Positions 41,477 to 49,623 of a stretch of DNA of 64,000 nucleotides are shown here, piece after piece. The first letter of the stretch is position 1. Each line of letters starts with the position of its first letter. Made by a program: the position numbers and the translations under genes. The notes below the pieces were generated by a model. The model had not been told where the DNA came from and did not search any database. It saw only the letters and a list, made by a program, of their open reading frames with translations. Origin of the DNA: Nonomuraea jabiensis (GTDB lineage: Bacteria; Actinomycetota; Actinomycetes; Streptosporangiales; Streptosporangiaceae); contig NZ_JACHMB010000001.1 in assembly GCF_014204795.1 (NCBI RefSeq), positions 8,444,501 to 8,508,500 of the forward strand, given 5' to 3'.

Positions 41477-42313
41477 CTAGGCCAGGAGCGAGCGGACGTA
41501 CTCGCCGATCGGCTGGGTGGGGCGGCCGGTGAGGTCGCGCAGCGTGCCGGGGGTCTTGGAGAGCCAGCCGCGGGCGATGTTGACGTCCACGTCCGCCATG
41601 ATCTCGGCGAACGGCGCGGGCAGGCCGGCGCCGGTCAGCACGCGCGCGTACTCGTCCTTCGGCAGGTCCTGGTAGACGACCTCCTTGCCGGTGACCGCGG
41701 CGATCTCGGCGGCCAGGTCGGCCCGGCTCCAGGTCGTGTCGCCGGACAGCTCGTACACCTTCCCGTCGTGGCCCTCGCCGGTCAGCACGGCGGCCGCGGC
41801 GGCGGCGTAGTCGGCGCGGGAGGCGGAGGCGACCCGGCCGTCGCCGGCGGCGCCGTGCACGGCGCCGAGCTGCGGGGCGGCCGTGATCGTCGCCTCGTAG
41901 ACCTCGTTGTACCAGTTGTTGCGCAGGATCGTGTACGTCACCCCGGACGCCTTGATGTACTCCTCGGTCGCCCGGTGGTCGGCGGCCAGCAGGGCCTCGG
42001 TGGTGTCGGCGGCGGGCGCGCTGGTGTAGACGAGCGTGGCCCCGGCCTCCTTGGCGGCGTCCACGACGGTCGAGTGCTGCTGCAGGCGGTTGGGGTCCAG
42101 GCCGGAGATGAGCAGCACCCTGGTGGCGCCCCGCAGCGCGCTCCTGACGGTCTCGGGCCGGTCGTAGTCGGCCTGGCGCACCTCGACGCCGAGGTCGGCG
42201 CCCTTCTCCGGGGTGCGCGCGGCGGCGACGATCTGCTCGGCGGGGACGCGCTTCCTGAGCTCCTCGACCACCAGCCGGCCCAGCTGCCCGGTGGCTCCGG
42301 TCACCACGATCAT
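41477..42313 (-). CDS. NmrA/QorB-like NAD(P)H-binding reductase
   Basis: 278 residues, atypical short-chain dehydrogenase. MIVVTGATGQLGRLVVEELR (dinucleotide site TGATGQLG), LLISGLDPNRLQQHSTVVDA and YTILRNNWYNEVYEATI (QorB-like) are visible. QorB relatives reduce quinones or sense redox state. It is divergent from an HxlR regulator, a frequent arrangement, and shares the operator at 42348-42368. ATG 42313 follows GGGAGAA. Confidence 0.92.
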   Translation of the reverse strand: MIVVTGATGQLGRLVVEELRKRVPAEQIVAAARTPEKGADLGVEVRQADYDRPETVRSALRGATRVLLISGLDPNRLQQHSTVVDAAKEAGATLVYTSAPAADTTEALLAADHRATEEYIKASGVTYTILRNNWYNEVYEATITAAPQLGAVHGAAGDGRVASASRADYAAAAAAVLTGEGHDGKVYELSGDTTWSRADLAAEIAAVTGKEVVYQDLPKDEYARVLTGAGLPAPFAEIMADVDVNIARGWLSKTPGTLRDLTGRPTQPIGEYVRSLLA

Positions 42314-42347
42314 GATTTCTCCCTGTTCAGTACCAGCGGTTTGGTTA

Positions 42348-42368
42348 GTACTTTCTATCAGAAAGTAC
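42348..42368. promoter_or_regulatory. HxlR-type operator GTACTTTC-N5-GAAAGTAC
   Basis: GTACTTTC (42348-42355) and its exact complement GAAAGTAC (42361-42368) flank TATCA. GTAC-ended arms are typical of HxlR/QorR sites. It lies between the divergent NmrA-like and HxlR genes, 25-35 bases from each start. Confidence 0.88.
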
Positions 42369-42392
42369 CCACGAACGCGTACGCTGGTTTTC

Positions 42393-42764
42393 ATGGAGGA
42401 GTTCGAAGAGCTGGTGGCCGATGTCTTCTCGCGCCGGTGCACCTCTCGCTCAGTGCTGGAGACGATCACCGGCCGCTGGGCGATCCTGGCGCTGGTGGCC
42501 CTGTACGAGGGGCCCTACCGCTTCAACGCGCTGCGCCGCCGGGTCGACGGGGTGAGCGAGAAGATGTTGTCCCAGACCCTCCACGCGCTCGAACGCGACG
42601 GCATGGTGCTGCGCGTGGCCGAGTCCTCGATCCCGCCCAAGGTCGAGTACAGCCTCACCGAGCTGGGCCGGGAGGCCGCCGAGCGGCTCATCCCCCTCCT
42701 GGAGTGGGTGGAGGATCGCATGCCCCAGGTGGTGTCCTCCCGGGAGGAGTACGCCGCCCGCTGA
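42393..42764 (+). CDS. HxlR-family regulator (QorR-like)
   Basis: 123 residues. CTSRSVLETITGRWAILALV, RFNALRRRVDGVSEKMLSQT, LHALERDGMVLRVAESSIPP and YSLTELGREAAERLIPLLEW form a full HxlR winged helix. The single early Cys (SRRCTSRS, residue 13) matches the redox Cys of QorR-type regulators. It probably represses itself and the divergent reductase. ATG 42393 lies just after the operator, with no clear ribosome site. Confidence 0.92.
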   Translation: MEEFEELVADVFSRRCTSRSVLETITGRWAILALVALYEGPYRFNALRRRVDGVSEKMLSQTLHALERDGMVLRVAESSIPPKVEYSLTELGREAAERLIPLLEWVEDRMPQVVSSREEYAAR

Positions 42765-42815
42765 ACGCCCGCTCGCCCGCAGGCCGCTTCCCTACGGCTT
42801 TCCTACAATGGGGCC

Positions 42816-43787
42816 ATGCGTGCCAGCCGCCTGCTCTCGCTGCTCCTGCTCCTGCAGTCGCGCGGCCGCATGACCGCGCCTGAGCTGGCCGAGGAGCTGG
42901 AGGTGTCGGTCCGCACGGTCTACCGCGACGTGGAGGCGCTGTCGGCGGCCGGCGTGCCGGTCTACGCCGACCGGGGCCCCGCGGGCGGCTACCAGCTGCT
43001 CGACGGCTACCGCACCAGGCTCAACGGGCTGACCGCCGAGGAGGCCTCCTCGCTGTTCCTGGCGGGGCTGCCCGGTCCGGCGGCCGAGCTGGGGCTGGGC
43101 GAGGTGGCCGCCGCCGCGGAGCTGAAGCTGCTGGCCGCGCTGCCGCCCGAGCCGCGCTCGCACGCCTCGCGGATGCGCGAGCGGTTCCTGCTCGACGTGC
43201 CGAGCTGGTACCGCTCGGCCGACGACGTGCCGCATCTGAGCGAGGTGGCCGAGGCGGTGTGGGACCAGCGGCCGCTGCACATGACCTACCGGCGCTGGGG
43301 GCAGCAGGAGGTCGACCGGGTGATCCACCCGTACGGGCTGGTGCTCAAGGGCGGCTCCTGGTACATGGTGGCCGCGCCGCCGGGCGGCAGCGCCCGCACC
43401 TACCGGGTGGCGCGGATCCTGACCGTGGAGACGCTGCCCGGCCGCTTCCCCTGGCCCGAGGGGTTCGACCTGGGCGGGTTCTGGCAGGGCTACGCCAAGG
43501 AGTTCCGCGAGCGGATGTACACCGCCGAGGCCGTCATCAGGCTCGCCCCCGGCCGGGGTGAGCTGCTGGCGTACACGATGGGCTCCGACGTGGTGGGCGC
43601 CGCGCTGGCCGCGGCCGACGGGCCCGATCCGGAGGGCTGGCTGACGCTGACGGTGCCGATCGAGTCGATCACGCACGCGCGCTGGCTGCTGCTGCGGATG
43701 GGGGCGGACGTCGAGGTGCTGGGGCCGCCGGAGCTGCGGGCGCTGATGTGCGAGGCGGTCGCCGAGCTGCGCAAGCTGTACGAGTAG
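42816..43787 (+). CDS. WYL-domain transcriptional regulator
   Basis: 323 residues. The N-terminal HTH_11 region is MRASRLLSLLLLLQSRGRMT, ELAEELEVSVRTVYRDVEAL and SAAGVPVYADRGPAGGYQLL; the WYL domain follows (LHMTYRRWGQQEVDRVIHPY, GLVLKGGSWYMVAAPPGG) and a C-terminal WCX segment. WYL proteins bind ligands such as nucleic acids or small molecules. No target is obvious; it precedes the LysE-type exporter on the same strand by 40 bases. Confidence 0.94.
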   Translation: MRASRLLSLLLLLQSRGRMTAPELAEELEVSVRTVYRDVEALSAAGVPVYADRGPAGGYQLLDGYRTRLNGLTAEEASSLFLAGLPGPAAELGLGEVAAAAELKLLAALPPEPRSHASRMRERFLLDVPSWYRSADDVPHLSEVAEAVWDQRPLHMTYRRWGQQEVDRVIHPYGLVLKGGSWYMVAAPPGGSARTYRVARILTVETLPGRFPWPEGFDLGGFWQGYAKEFRERMYTAEAVIRLAPGRGELLAYTMGSDVVGAALAAADGPDPEGWLTLTVPIESITHARWLLLRMGADVEVLGPPELRALMCEAVAELRKLYE

Positions 43788-43827
43788 GCCGATAACCAGG
43801 CGACTCACCGGCATGGTTTCTGGGAAC

Positions 43828-44460
43828 ATGCCGCCCATGTATCTACTCGCTTTCGTGGGCGCGTGCGTCCTGGTCGCCATGGCGCCCGGGGTCAGCACGG
43901 CCATCATCCTGCGCCAGACGCTGCGCGCGGGCCGCGGCTCCGGCATGGCCGCCACCCTGGGCAACGAGACCGGCATCCTGCTGTGGGGGCTGGCGGCCGC
44001 CTTCGGCCTGTCGGCGCTGCTGGTGGCCTCGCAGCTGGCCTATGACGTGATGCGCGTGGCCGGCGCCGTCGTGCTGGTCGTGATGGGCGCCCAGGCGCTG
44101 TGGCAGGCCCGCAAGGGCGTCCCGGCGACCGGCACGGAGGCCGAGGAGGTGGCGGTGCCGGGCCGGCGCGGGCCGTACCTGGCGGGCCTCGGGACGTGCC
44201 TGGCCAACCCGAAGGCGGCGGTGTTCGCGATGTCGTTCCTGCCGCAGTTCGTCGCGCCCGGGCAGAACGTGCCGGTCACGCTCGCGACGCTGGCCGTCGT
44301 GTGGGTGCTGGTCGACCTGGCCTGGTACGGGCTGCTCATCTGGACGGTGGCCAAGGCCAAGGCGGTGCTGGGACGGCCCGCGGTGCGCCGGCGGCTGGAG
44401 CAGATCTCCGGCGTGGTGCTGATCGGGCTGGGCGTGCGGCTGGCGGTGGAGTCGCGATGA
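43828..44460 (+). CDS. LysE/RhtB-family exporter
   Basis: 210 residues with about six membrane segments: YLLAFVGACVLVAMAPGVST, AATLGNETGILLWGLAAAFG, YLAGLGTCLANPKAAVFAMS and a C-terminal segment. APGVST and NPKAAVF are family motifs. It exports amino acids or related compounds. Starts at 43813, 43828 or 43837 are possible. The stop overlaps the hydrolase start (ATGA). Confidence 0.9.
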   Translation: MPPMYLLAFVGACVLVAMAPGVSTAIILRQTLRAGRGSGMAATLGNETGILLWGLAAAFGLSALLVASQLAYDVMRVAGAVVLVVMGAQALWQARKGVPATGTEAEEVAVPGRRGPYLAGLGTCLANPKAAVFAMSFLPQFVAPGQNVPVTLATLAVVWVLVDLAWYGLLIWTVAKAKAVLGRPAVRRRLEQISGVVLIGLGVRLAVESR

Positions 44461-45191
44461 CGATCTGGCACTCCGAGCGGGGCACGGGCGAGCCCGTCGT
44501 GCTGCTGCATTCGACGGCGGTCGACTCGGGCATGTGGGACGCGCAGGTGGAGGCCCTGTCCGAGCGCTTCCGGGTGATCACGGTGGACTTCCGGGGCTAC
44601 GGGCGCAGCCCCTACCGGTCGGACGGCCCGTACAGCGACAGTGACGACGTGGCGCGGCTGCTGGCCGCGCTGGAGGTGAGCCGGGCGGCGCTGGTCGGCT
44701 CGTCGGGCGGGGGCCGGGTCGCGCTGGAGCTGGCGGCGGCCGGGCTCGCCGGCCGGCTCGTGCTGCTGAACCCCGTCTCCGACCTGGCGCCCACGCCGGA
44801 CCTGCGGGCCTACTGGGACGAGGAGGGGCGCCTGCTGGAGGCGGGCGACGTCGAGGGGGCGGCGGAGCTGAACGCGCGCACCCTGCTCGGGCCCGAGGCG
44901 TCGCGGGAGACGTTCGGGCGCGTGGTGGCGATGCAGCGGCACGCGTTCGAGGTGCAGCTGGCCGCCGATCCGGAGCCGTCGCAGGTCGAGAAGGAGGTCG
45001 TGCCGGCGGAGATCGACGTGCCGGCGCTGGTCGTGGCCGGCGCGCACGACCTGCCGTACTTCCAGGACAGCGCCCGCCACCTGGCCGGCGCGCTGCCCCG
45101 GGCGCGGTTGGTCGAGCTGGAGTGGGCCGGGCACCTGCCCGCCCTCGAACGTCCCGAGGAGATCAACCGGCTGCTCCTGGACTACCTTTAG
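44457..45191 (+). CDS. Alpha/beta hydrolase
   Basis: 244 residues. VVLLHSTAVDSGMWDAQ (oxyanion region), ALVGSSGGGRVALELA (nucleophile Ser in GSSGG), VVAGAHDLPYFQD (Asp) and EWAGHLPALERPEEINRLL (His) give a complete triad. The substrate is unknown. It overlaps the LysE-type gene by 4 bases, so the exporter and hydrolase are coupled. Confidence 0.93.
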   Translation: MTIWHSERGTGEPVVLLHSTAVDSGMWDAQVEALSERFRVITVDFRGYGRSPYRSDGPYSDSDDVARLLAALEVSRAALVGSSGGGRVALELAAAGLAGRLVLLNPVSDLAPTPDLRAYWDEEGRLLEAGDVEGAAELNARTLLGPEASRETFGRVVAMQRHAFEVQLAADPEPSQVEKEVVPAEIDVPALVVAGAHDLPYFQDSARHLAGALPRARLVELEWAGHLPALERPEEINRLLLDYL

Positions 45192-45194
45192 GGC

Positions 45195-45407
45195 ATGACG
45201 AACGACCTGGCGACCCTCCTTCGGCAGGCGCAGGACGACGACCCGCTGCTGGCCCTGCACGCCACGACCGCCCTGCGCCGCGAGATCGAGCGTCTGGAGG
45301 CGGTCCAGGTGCGGCGGGCCAGGGTGGCGGGGCTGGCCTGGGCGCAGATCGCCGACGCGATCGGGGTGAGCAAGCAGGCCGTGCACAAGAAGTACGGCCG
45401 CCGCTAG
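45195..45407 (+). CDS. Small helix-turn-helix protein
   Basis: 70 residues: LHATTALRREIERLEAVQVR then ARVAGLAWAQIADAIGVSKQ and AVHKKYGRR, a single HTH of the sigma-70 region 4/AsnC type seen in many small actinobacterial proteins. It starts 3 bases after the hydrolase stop, suggesting cotranscription. Its 3' end overlaps the convergent SRPBCC gene by 4 bases. Confidence 0.8.
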   Translation: MTNDLATLLRQAQDDDPLLALHATTALRREIERLEAVQVRRARVAGLAWAQIADAIGVSKQAVHKKYGRR

Positions 45408-45826
45408 CCCGTCCACCGGCCGGCGAACCAGCGCAGCACGATGTTCCAGGAGTAGCCGCGCCGGATGCGCCCGGCCACGTCCGGGGGCAGCGTGTCCAGG
45501 CCGCGGTGCTCCAGCAGCACCTCGGTGCCGCCCTCGACCGGGCTGAAGGCCACCTCGATCTCCATCCGGCCGCCCTCGTTGAGCAGGTCGGCCCAGACCA
45601 GGCGGCGCGGCGGCTCCCAGGCCACGATCCTGCCGGTGTCGACGTGGCCGCCGTCGGACCACAGCTCGCGCAGGAAGCCGTCCTCGAAGCGGATGGCGAC
45701 CGCGCGGGCCGGGTCGACCCAGCTGTGGCGGCCGCGCACGTACCAGCTGTCGATCTCGTCGGTGAAGATCCGGAACGCGGTCGCCGGGTCGACGGGCACG
45801 GTGACGCTGGCCTGGACGGAGTTCAC
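45404..45826 (-). CDS. SRPBCC/AHSA1-domain protein
   Basis: 140 residues. SVQASVTVPVDPATAFRIFT, DEIDSWYVRGRHSWVDPARA and MEIEVAFSPVEGGTEVLLEH are typical of the activator-of-Hsp90-like (AHSA1) START-fold family. It follows an ArsR gene, a very common pairing in actinobacteria, and its GTG (45826) overlaps the ArsR stop. The ligand is unknown. Confidence 0.92.
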   Translation of the reverse strand: MNSVQASVTVPVDPATAFRIFTDEIDSWYVRGRHSWVDPARAVAIRFEDGFLRELWSDGGHVDTGRIVAWEPPRRLVWADLLNEGGRMEIEVAFSPVEGGTEVLLEHRGLDTLPPDVAGRIRRGYSWNIVLRWFAGRWTG

Positions 45827-46158
45827 CGGCTGCGCTCCACGTGGTCCTTGAACGAGCCGAGCTGCTCGGCCCAGAACGCCTGCACCTGGTCCAGCCACGC
45901 CTGCAGCGCCGCGAACGGCTCCTGGCGCAGCGTGTACAGGCGCAGGCGGGCGTCGCTGCCCCCCGCCTCCGCCTGCACGAGACCGCCCGCCCGCAGCACG
46001 CGCAGGTGCCTGCTGAGGGCGGGGGCGCTCATCTGGACGGCCTGCGCCAGCTCGCCGGCCGGGCGCGGGCCTTCGCGCAGCAGGTCGATGACCTTGCGCC
46101 GGGTGGGATCGGCGAGCGCGGCCAGCGTCGCGTCGATTTCGTTAACGTTGGTGTTAAT
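45823..46158 (-). CDS. ArsR-family regulator, apparent ATT start
   Basis: 111 residues from ATT 46158. The winged helix is complete: NEIDATLAALADPTRRKVID, LLREGPRPAGELAQAVQMSA, PALSRHLRVLRAGGLVQAEA and LYTLRQEPFAALQAWLDQVQ. No ATG, GTG or TTG lies in frame between the upstream TAA and ATG 46032, and starting at 46032 would delete helices 1-3. ATT at 46158 has AGG 5 bases upstream and gives the normal family start. Repeated TTAAC half-sites just upstream are probable operators. Overlaps the SRPBCC gene. Confidence 0.85.
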   Translation of the reverse strand: MNTNVNEIDATLAALADPTRRKVIDLLREGPRPAGELAQAVQMSAPALSRHLRVLRAGGLVQAEAGGSDARLRLYTLRQEPFAALQAWLDQVQAFWAEQLGSFKDHVERSR

Positions 46159-46223
46159 TGTTGCCTGCTTCCGTTAGGCTGTTAACCCTTAACGCTAGAG
46201 GCAATTATTGCGGAGGTGCATAC

Positions 46224-46565
46224 ATGAGTGTCGAGCTGGGCTACTACACGCTGTCCGTGGCGGACCTGGACCGGGCGGCCGCCTTCTACGGGGCGCTGTT
46301 CGGCTGGCAGTTCAGGCGCGAGCACGAGACGTACCTGCACGTCACGAACACGGCCGTGCCGATGGGCCTCGTCGCGCGCGGGCCCTCCTCGCAGCCGAAC
46401 CTCTACTACCACGTCACCGACATCGACGCGGCCGTCGAGCGGGTGCGGGAGCTGGGCGGCGGCACCGGCGAGATGTACGACAGCAAGTCGGGGCGCGGCT
46501 GCACCTGCACCGACGACCAGGGCACGGAGATCAGCCTCTGGCAGCCCGCCCCCGGCTTCGAGTAG
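46224..46565 (+). CDS. VOC-family protein
   Basis: 113 residues with one VOC domain: ELGYYTLSVADLDRAAAFYG, ALFGWQFRREHETYLHVTNT and CTDDQGTEISLWQPAPGFE (Glu ligand at the end). It resembles glyoxalase-like proteins that pair with ArsR/SRPBCC operons. GGAGG lies 7 bases before ATG 46224. Divergent from the ArsR gene across a TTAAC-rich gap that may regulate both. Confidence 0.92.
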   Translation: MSVELGYYTLSVADLDRAAAFYGALFGWQFRREHETYLHVTNTAVPMGLVARGPSSQPNLYYHVTDIDAAVERVRELGGGTGEMYDSKSGRGCTCTDDQGTEISLWQPAPGFE

Positions 46566-46577
46566 GCCGGGTTCTCC

Positions 46578-47456
46578 TTAGTCCGGGGCCTTGACGGTGG
46601 CGATGCCGAGGGTGCTGGTCATCGGTAGCAGCCCGGCCTCGAAGACCGCGCCGAGGAACGGCGAGGCCAGCTGGGCCAGCCGTTCGGCGCGCTCCTCGCC
46701 GAGCAGCCGCCACGGCTCGGCGGCCAGCCGGTCGGTCATCCGCTCGACCTGGTCGCGCAGCGCCCGCCCCCGCTCGGTGGCCTGCCCGTCGGGGCCGACG
46801 AGGCCGCGGGCGGCCAGCCGCTCCTGGGCGGCGTCCCACTCCTGCTCGCTCCAGCCGCGCCCGGCGAAGTTCGGCACGGGGGCGGCGCCGATCGTGGCGA
46901 ACGACACCAGCGCCTCGCAACCGTCCAGCTCCGCGGCCTGCAGCGCCGCCAGGTGGCCGTCACCCCGGTGCTCGCGCAGCACGGTGGCGGCCTGCCAGAG
47001 CACCAGGTGCGGCTCGTCGGGCCAGCGCAGGTCCAGGTTGGCCGCGGCGAACGGCCGCCCGGCCACGCTCACGCTCTCGGCGGCCCGCCTGACCAGCTCC
47101 GCCGCCTCCAGCGCCGCATCCACCGTCACCTTGTCGCCCAGCAGATCGCGGTACGTGCGGTCGACGGCGGCCATCCGGGCCTCGAGCACCCGCTCGGGCG
47201 AGGCGACCTCCCACACGGCCGGCACGTGCTCGGCGATCATCCGCGGGCTGAAGCTGTAGTACGCGGCGGTGGCCAGCCGGCTGCCGGCCCGCCCGAGCGG
47301 GGCCGTGCGGTAGGCGAAATAGCTCGGCCAGCGCGACTCCACGTCGTAACCGAGCGCGCCGGCCTCCGCGAACGCCTGGGGCGAGAAGTACAGCACCGCG
47401 TGGATCGGCTCGAGCTGGTGCCACATGCGGCGGGCAAGTCTGGACGCTGCGCTCAT
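46578..47456 (-). CDS. SCO6745-family protein
   Basis: 292 residues. It matches the SCO6745/SalK-type actinobacterial family: RRMWHQLEPIHAVLYFSPQA, GYDVESRWPSYFAYRTAPLG, YYSFSPRMIAEHVPAVWEVA and AATVLREHRGDGHLAALQAA. It is predicted to be soluble and all-helical; conserved His residues hint at a metal site, but the function is unknown. ATG 47456 (GTG 47459 is possible). Divergent from a CGNR regulator over nested inverted repeats. Confidence 0.9.
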   Translation of the reverse strand: MSAASRLARRMWHQLEPIHAVLYFSPQAFAEAGALGYDVESRWPSYFAYRTAPLGRAGSRLATAAYYSFSPRMIAEHVPAVWEVASPERVLEARMAAVDRTYRDLLGDKVTVDAALEAAELVRRAAESVSVAGRPFAAANLDLRWPDEPHLVLWQAATVLREHRGDGHLAALQAAELDGCEALVSFATIGAAPVPNFAGRGWSEQEWDAAQERLAARGLVGPDGQATERGRALRDQVERMTDRLAAEPWRLLGEERAERLAQLASPFLGAVFEAGLLPMTSTLGIATVKAPD

Positions 47457-47467
47457 CACAATCCCTC

Positions 47468-47537
47468 ACTGTCTAGGTAAGCTATGCCAGTGACGATAGA
47501 GGCTTGGCGCATCACTGGTCAATCGCAAATAGACAGT
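47468..47537. promoter_or_regulatory. Nested inverted repeats at the CGNR start
   Basis: Outer arms ACTGTCT (47468-47474) and AGACAGT (47531-47537) and inner arms CCAGTGA (47487-47493) and TCACTGG (47512-47518) are exact complements. They straddle the CGNR start codon (47484) in the short divergent gap, as expected for autoregulation and control of the SCO6745 gene. Confidence 0.5.
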
Positions 47538-48059
47538 TATGTCGGGAGGTGGGCGGAGCTGGCCGTCCTGCTGGTGAACGAGCTGGCCGTCACCCGGGCC
47601 CGCGGCCGCCCCGTGGACCCGCCCGCCGACCGCCGGGCCGCGCTGGAGGCGGCGTTCGCCCAGCAGGGCCGGCCCACCGGCCGGGCGCTGACCGGCGCGG
47701 ACGCCGACCGGCTCGCGGGCGTGGCCGCCGAGCTCCACCCGGCCTTCACCGGCGACGTCGCCGCCCTCAACGCGGCCCTGGTGCGCCACGCGGCCGTGCC
47801 CAACCTGCACGGCGACCCGCCCGTCCTGGCCTTCCACGCCCCCGGCGCGGACCTGGTCGACGCCTGGGCCGCCGACGCCGGCACGGCCCTGGCCATGGTG
47901 ATCGGCGTCGGCCAGGGCCGGCGGCTGCGGACCTGCGAGGCGGACGGGTGCGAGCTGGTCTTCTTCGACGTCACCAGGAACGCCTCGCGCAGGTTCTGCG
48001 GCCTGTCCTGCCAGAACCGCGCCAAGGCCAGCGCCTACCGCGCCCGCCGCCGCACCTGA
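47484..48059 (+). CDS. ABATE/CGNR zinc-finger regulator
   Basis: 191 residues: an ABATE (DUF1470) domain and a C-terminal CGNR-type zinc finger, RLRTCEADGCELVFFDVTRN then ASRRFCGLSCQNRAKASAYR. The finger has CxxxxC and CGLxC; the CGNR tetrad itself reads CQNR. Such proteins are stress-related repressors. The start could also be GTG 47490. Divergent from the SCO6745 gene. Confidence 0.92.
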   Translation: MPVTIEAWRITGQSQIDSYVGRWAELAVLLVNELAVTRARGRPVDPPADRRAALEAAFAQQGRPTGRALTGADADRLAGVAAELHPAFTGDVAALNAALVRHAAVPNLHGDPPVLAFHAPGADLVDAWAADAGTALAMVIGVGQGRRLRTCEADGCELVFFDVTRNASRRFCGLSCQNRAKASAYRARRRT

Positions 48060-48131
48060 TCCCGGACCCTGATCACGGGCCCGGGGCACGCGCTCCGCGT
48101 TCTGTCGGTGGCGGCGGGCATGATGGCGGCC

Positions 48132-48602
48132 ATGGCTTCATGGCAGGAGTTCGAGCAGCAGGCGGCGGAGCTGGCCGGGGTGGCGCGGCGGCTGATGGCG
48201 GCGTACCGGCACAAGGTGCTGGCCACGCTGCGCAAGGACGGCTCGCCCCGGGTCAGCGGCATCGAGACCAGCTTCCGGGACGGCGAGCTGTGGACGGGGT
48301 CGATGCCCGGGGCCGTCAAGGCGGCCGACCTGCGCCGTGACCCGCGGATGGCGATCCACGTCACCTCCAGCGCCCCCGAGGGGGACGACCCGTCGTCGTG
48401 GGAGGGCGACGTGAAGCTGGCCGGGCGGGCGGTGGAGATCACCGATCGGGAGGTGCTGGCGTCGTTCGGGCTGCCGAGCGAGGAGTCGCACCTGTTCCGG
48501 ATCGAGCTGACGGAGGTGGTGCGGACACGGGTCGAGGGCGACGAGATCGTCATGGACTCCTGGCGCGAAGGGGTGGGGCTGCGCCAGATCCGCCGCAAGT
48601 GA
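48132..48602 (+). CDS. Pyridoxamine 5'-phosphate oxidase-like flavin-binding protein
   Basis: 156 residues of the PNPOx-like split-barrel fold: YRHKVLATLRKDGSPRVSGI, LWTGSMPGAVKAADLRRDPR and MAIHVTSSAPEGDDPSSWEG are the FMN/F420-binding pattern. The cofactor (FMN or F420) cannot be told. ATG 48132 was chosen; two in-frame ATGs lie just upstream. It converges on the SDR gene, 10 bases apart. Confidence 0.9.
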   Translation: MASWQEFEQQAAELAGVARRLMAAYRHKVLATLRKDGSPRVSGIETSFRDGELWTGSMPGAVKAADLRRDPRMAIHVTSSAPEGDDPSSWEGDVKLAGRAVEITDREVLASFGLPSEESHLFRIELTEVVRTRVEGDEIVMDSWREGVGLRQIRRK

Positions 48603-48612
48603 CCGTTTCCGG

Positions 48613-49374
48613 CTAGTGGACGGAGAAGCCGCCGTCCACGAAGAGCATCTGCCCCGTGACGAACGCGGAGGCGTCACCGGCCAGGAAGACGGCCGCGCCC
48701 GCGAAGTCCCCGGGCAGGCCGTTGCGGCCGACCATGTGGCGGGCGGCGAGCGCTTCGACGCGGCCCGGGAGGGCCTGGGCGGGTTCGGTCAGCGGGGTCA
48801 GCACGAAGCCGGGGATGATCGTGTTGACGCACACCCCGCGCGGCGACCACGCCTCGGCCTGGGAGCGGGTCAGGCCGGCGATGGCGGCCTTGGCCGTGCC
48901 GTACGCGCCGCTGTCGCCGAAGGCGCTGATGGACTGCTGGGAGCCGAGGTTGATGATACGGCCCCAGCCGCGGGCGGCCATCCTCGGGCCGAAGTGCTGG
49001 CCGAGGAGGTAGGGGGCGGTGAGGTTGACGGCGATGGTGCGCTCGTAGTCCTCGACGGTGAGCTCGGCCATGGGCTTGCGGATGTTGTTGCCGGCGTCGT
49101 TGACGAGGATGTCGACGTCGCCCGCCGTGGCGCACACCCGCCGGACGTCGTCGCGGTCGGCGAGGTCGGCGCTGATCCAGGAGGCGGAGACGCCGTGCTC
49201 GCGCAGGCGGGTGACGGCCTTGCCGAGCTCGTTCTCCCTGCGGGCGACCAGCACGACCTCGGCTCCGGCCCGGCCGATCGCCTCGGCGATGACGTACCCG
49301 ATGCCGGAGCTGCCGCCGGTCACCAGGGCGCGCCGGCCGTCGAGGGAGAACAGCTCCCGCAGATAGTCAGACAT
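48613..49374 (-). CDS. Short-chain dehydrogenase/reductase
   Basis: 253 residues, classical SDR: ALVTGGSSGIGYVIAEAIGR (cofactor site TGxxxGIG), DILVNDAGNNIRKP (NxAG as NDAG), INLGSQQSIS with Ser, YGTAKAAIAGL (Tyr-x3-Lys) and LFVDGGFSVH at the end. It resembles gluconate 5-dehydrogenase-like enzymes. ATG 49374 or 49377 (tandem ATGATG). The 249-base gap to the LanC-like gene shows nothing clear. Confidence 0.94.
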   Translation of the reverse strand: MSDYLRELFSLDGRRALVTGGSSGIGYVIAEAIGRAGAEVVLVARRENELGKAVTRLREHGVSASWISADLADRDDVRRVCATAGDVDILVNDAGNNIRKPMAELTVEDYERTIAVNLTAPYLLGQHFGPRMAARGWGRIINLGSQQSISAFGDSGAYGTAKAAIAGLTRSQAEAWSPRGVCVNTIIPGFVLTPLTEPAQALPGRVEALAARHMVGRNGLPGDFAGAAVFLAGDASAFVTGQMLFVDGGFSVH

Positions 49375-49623
49375 CATCGGACAAGCTAGCACCCCGAGGC
49401 AGGGTGAAGGCCGGGTCCCGCGACGCGGGGCCCGTGGCGGGGTACCACAACAGGCGAGAACACCATCGACCGGCGGTTGCGCGGGCTGGGCGAGGGGCGT
49501 GGTGGCGCGTACCGCGTGACCCGCCCCGTCCGGCGCGGCCACGGCCGGGCCGATTGGCGGGCGGCGTGGGATGGGGGAGAATGTGAGGTCGTCCACTGAC
49601 CGGGAAGAGCCCTCGGGTGCGTC

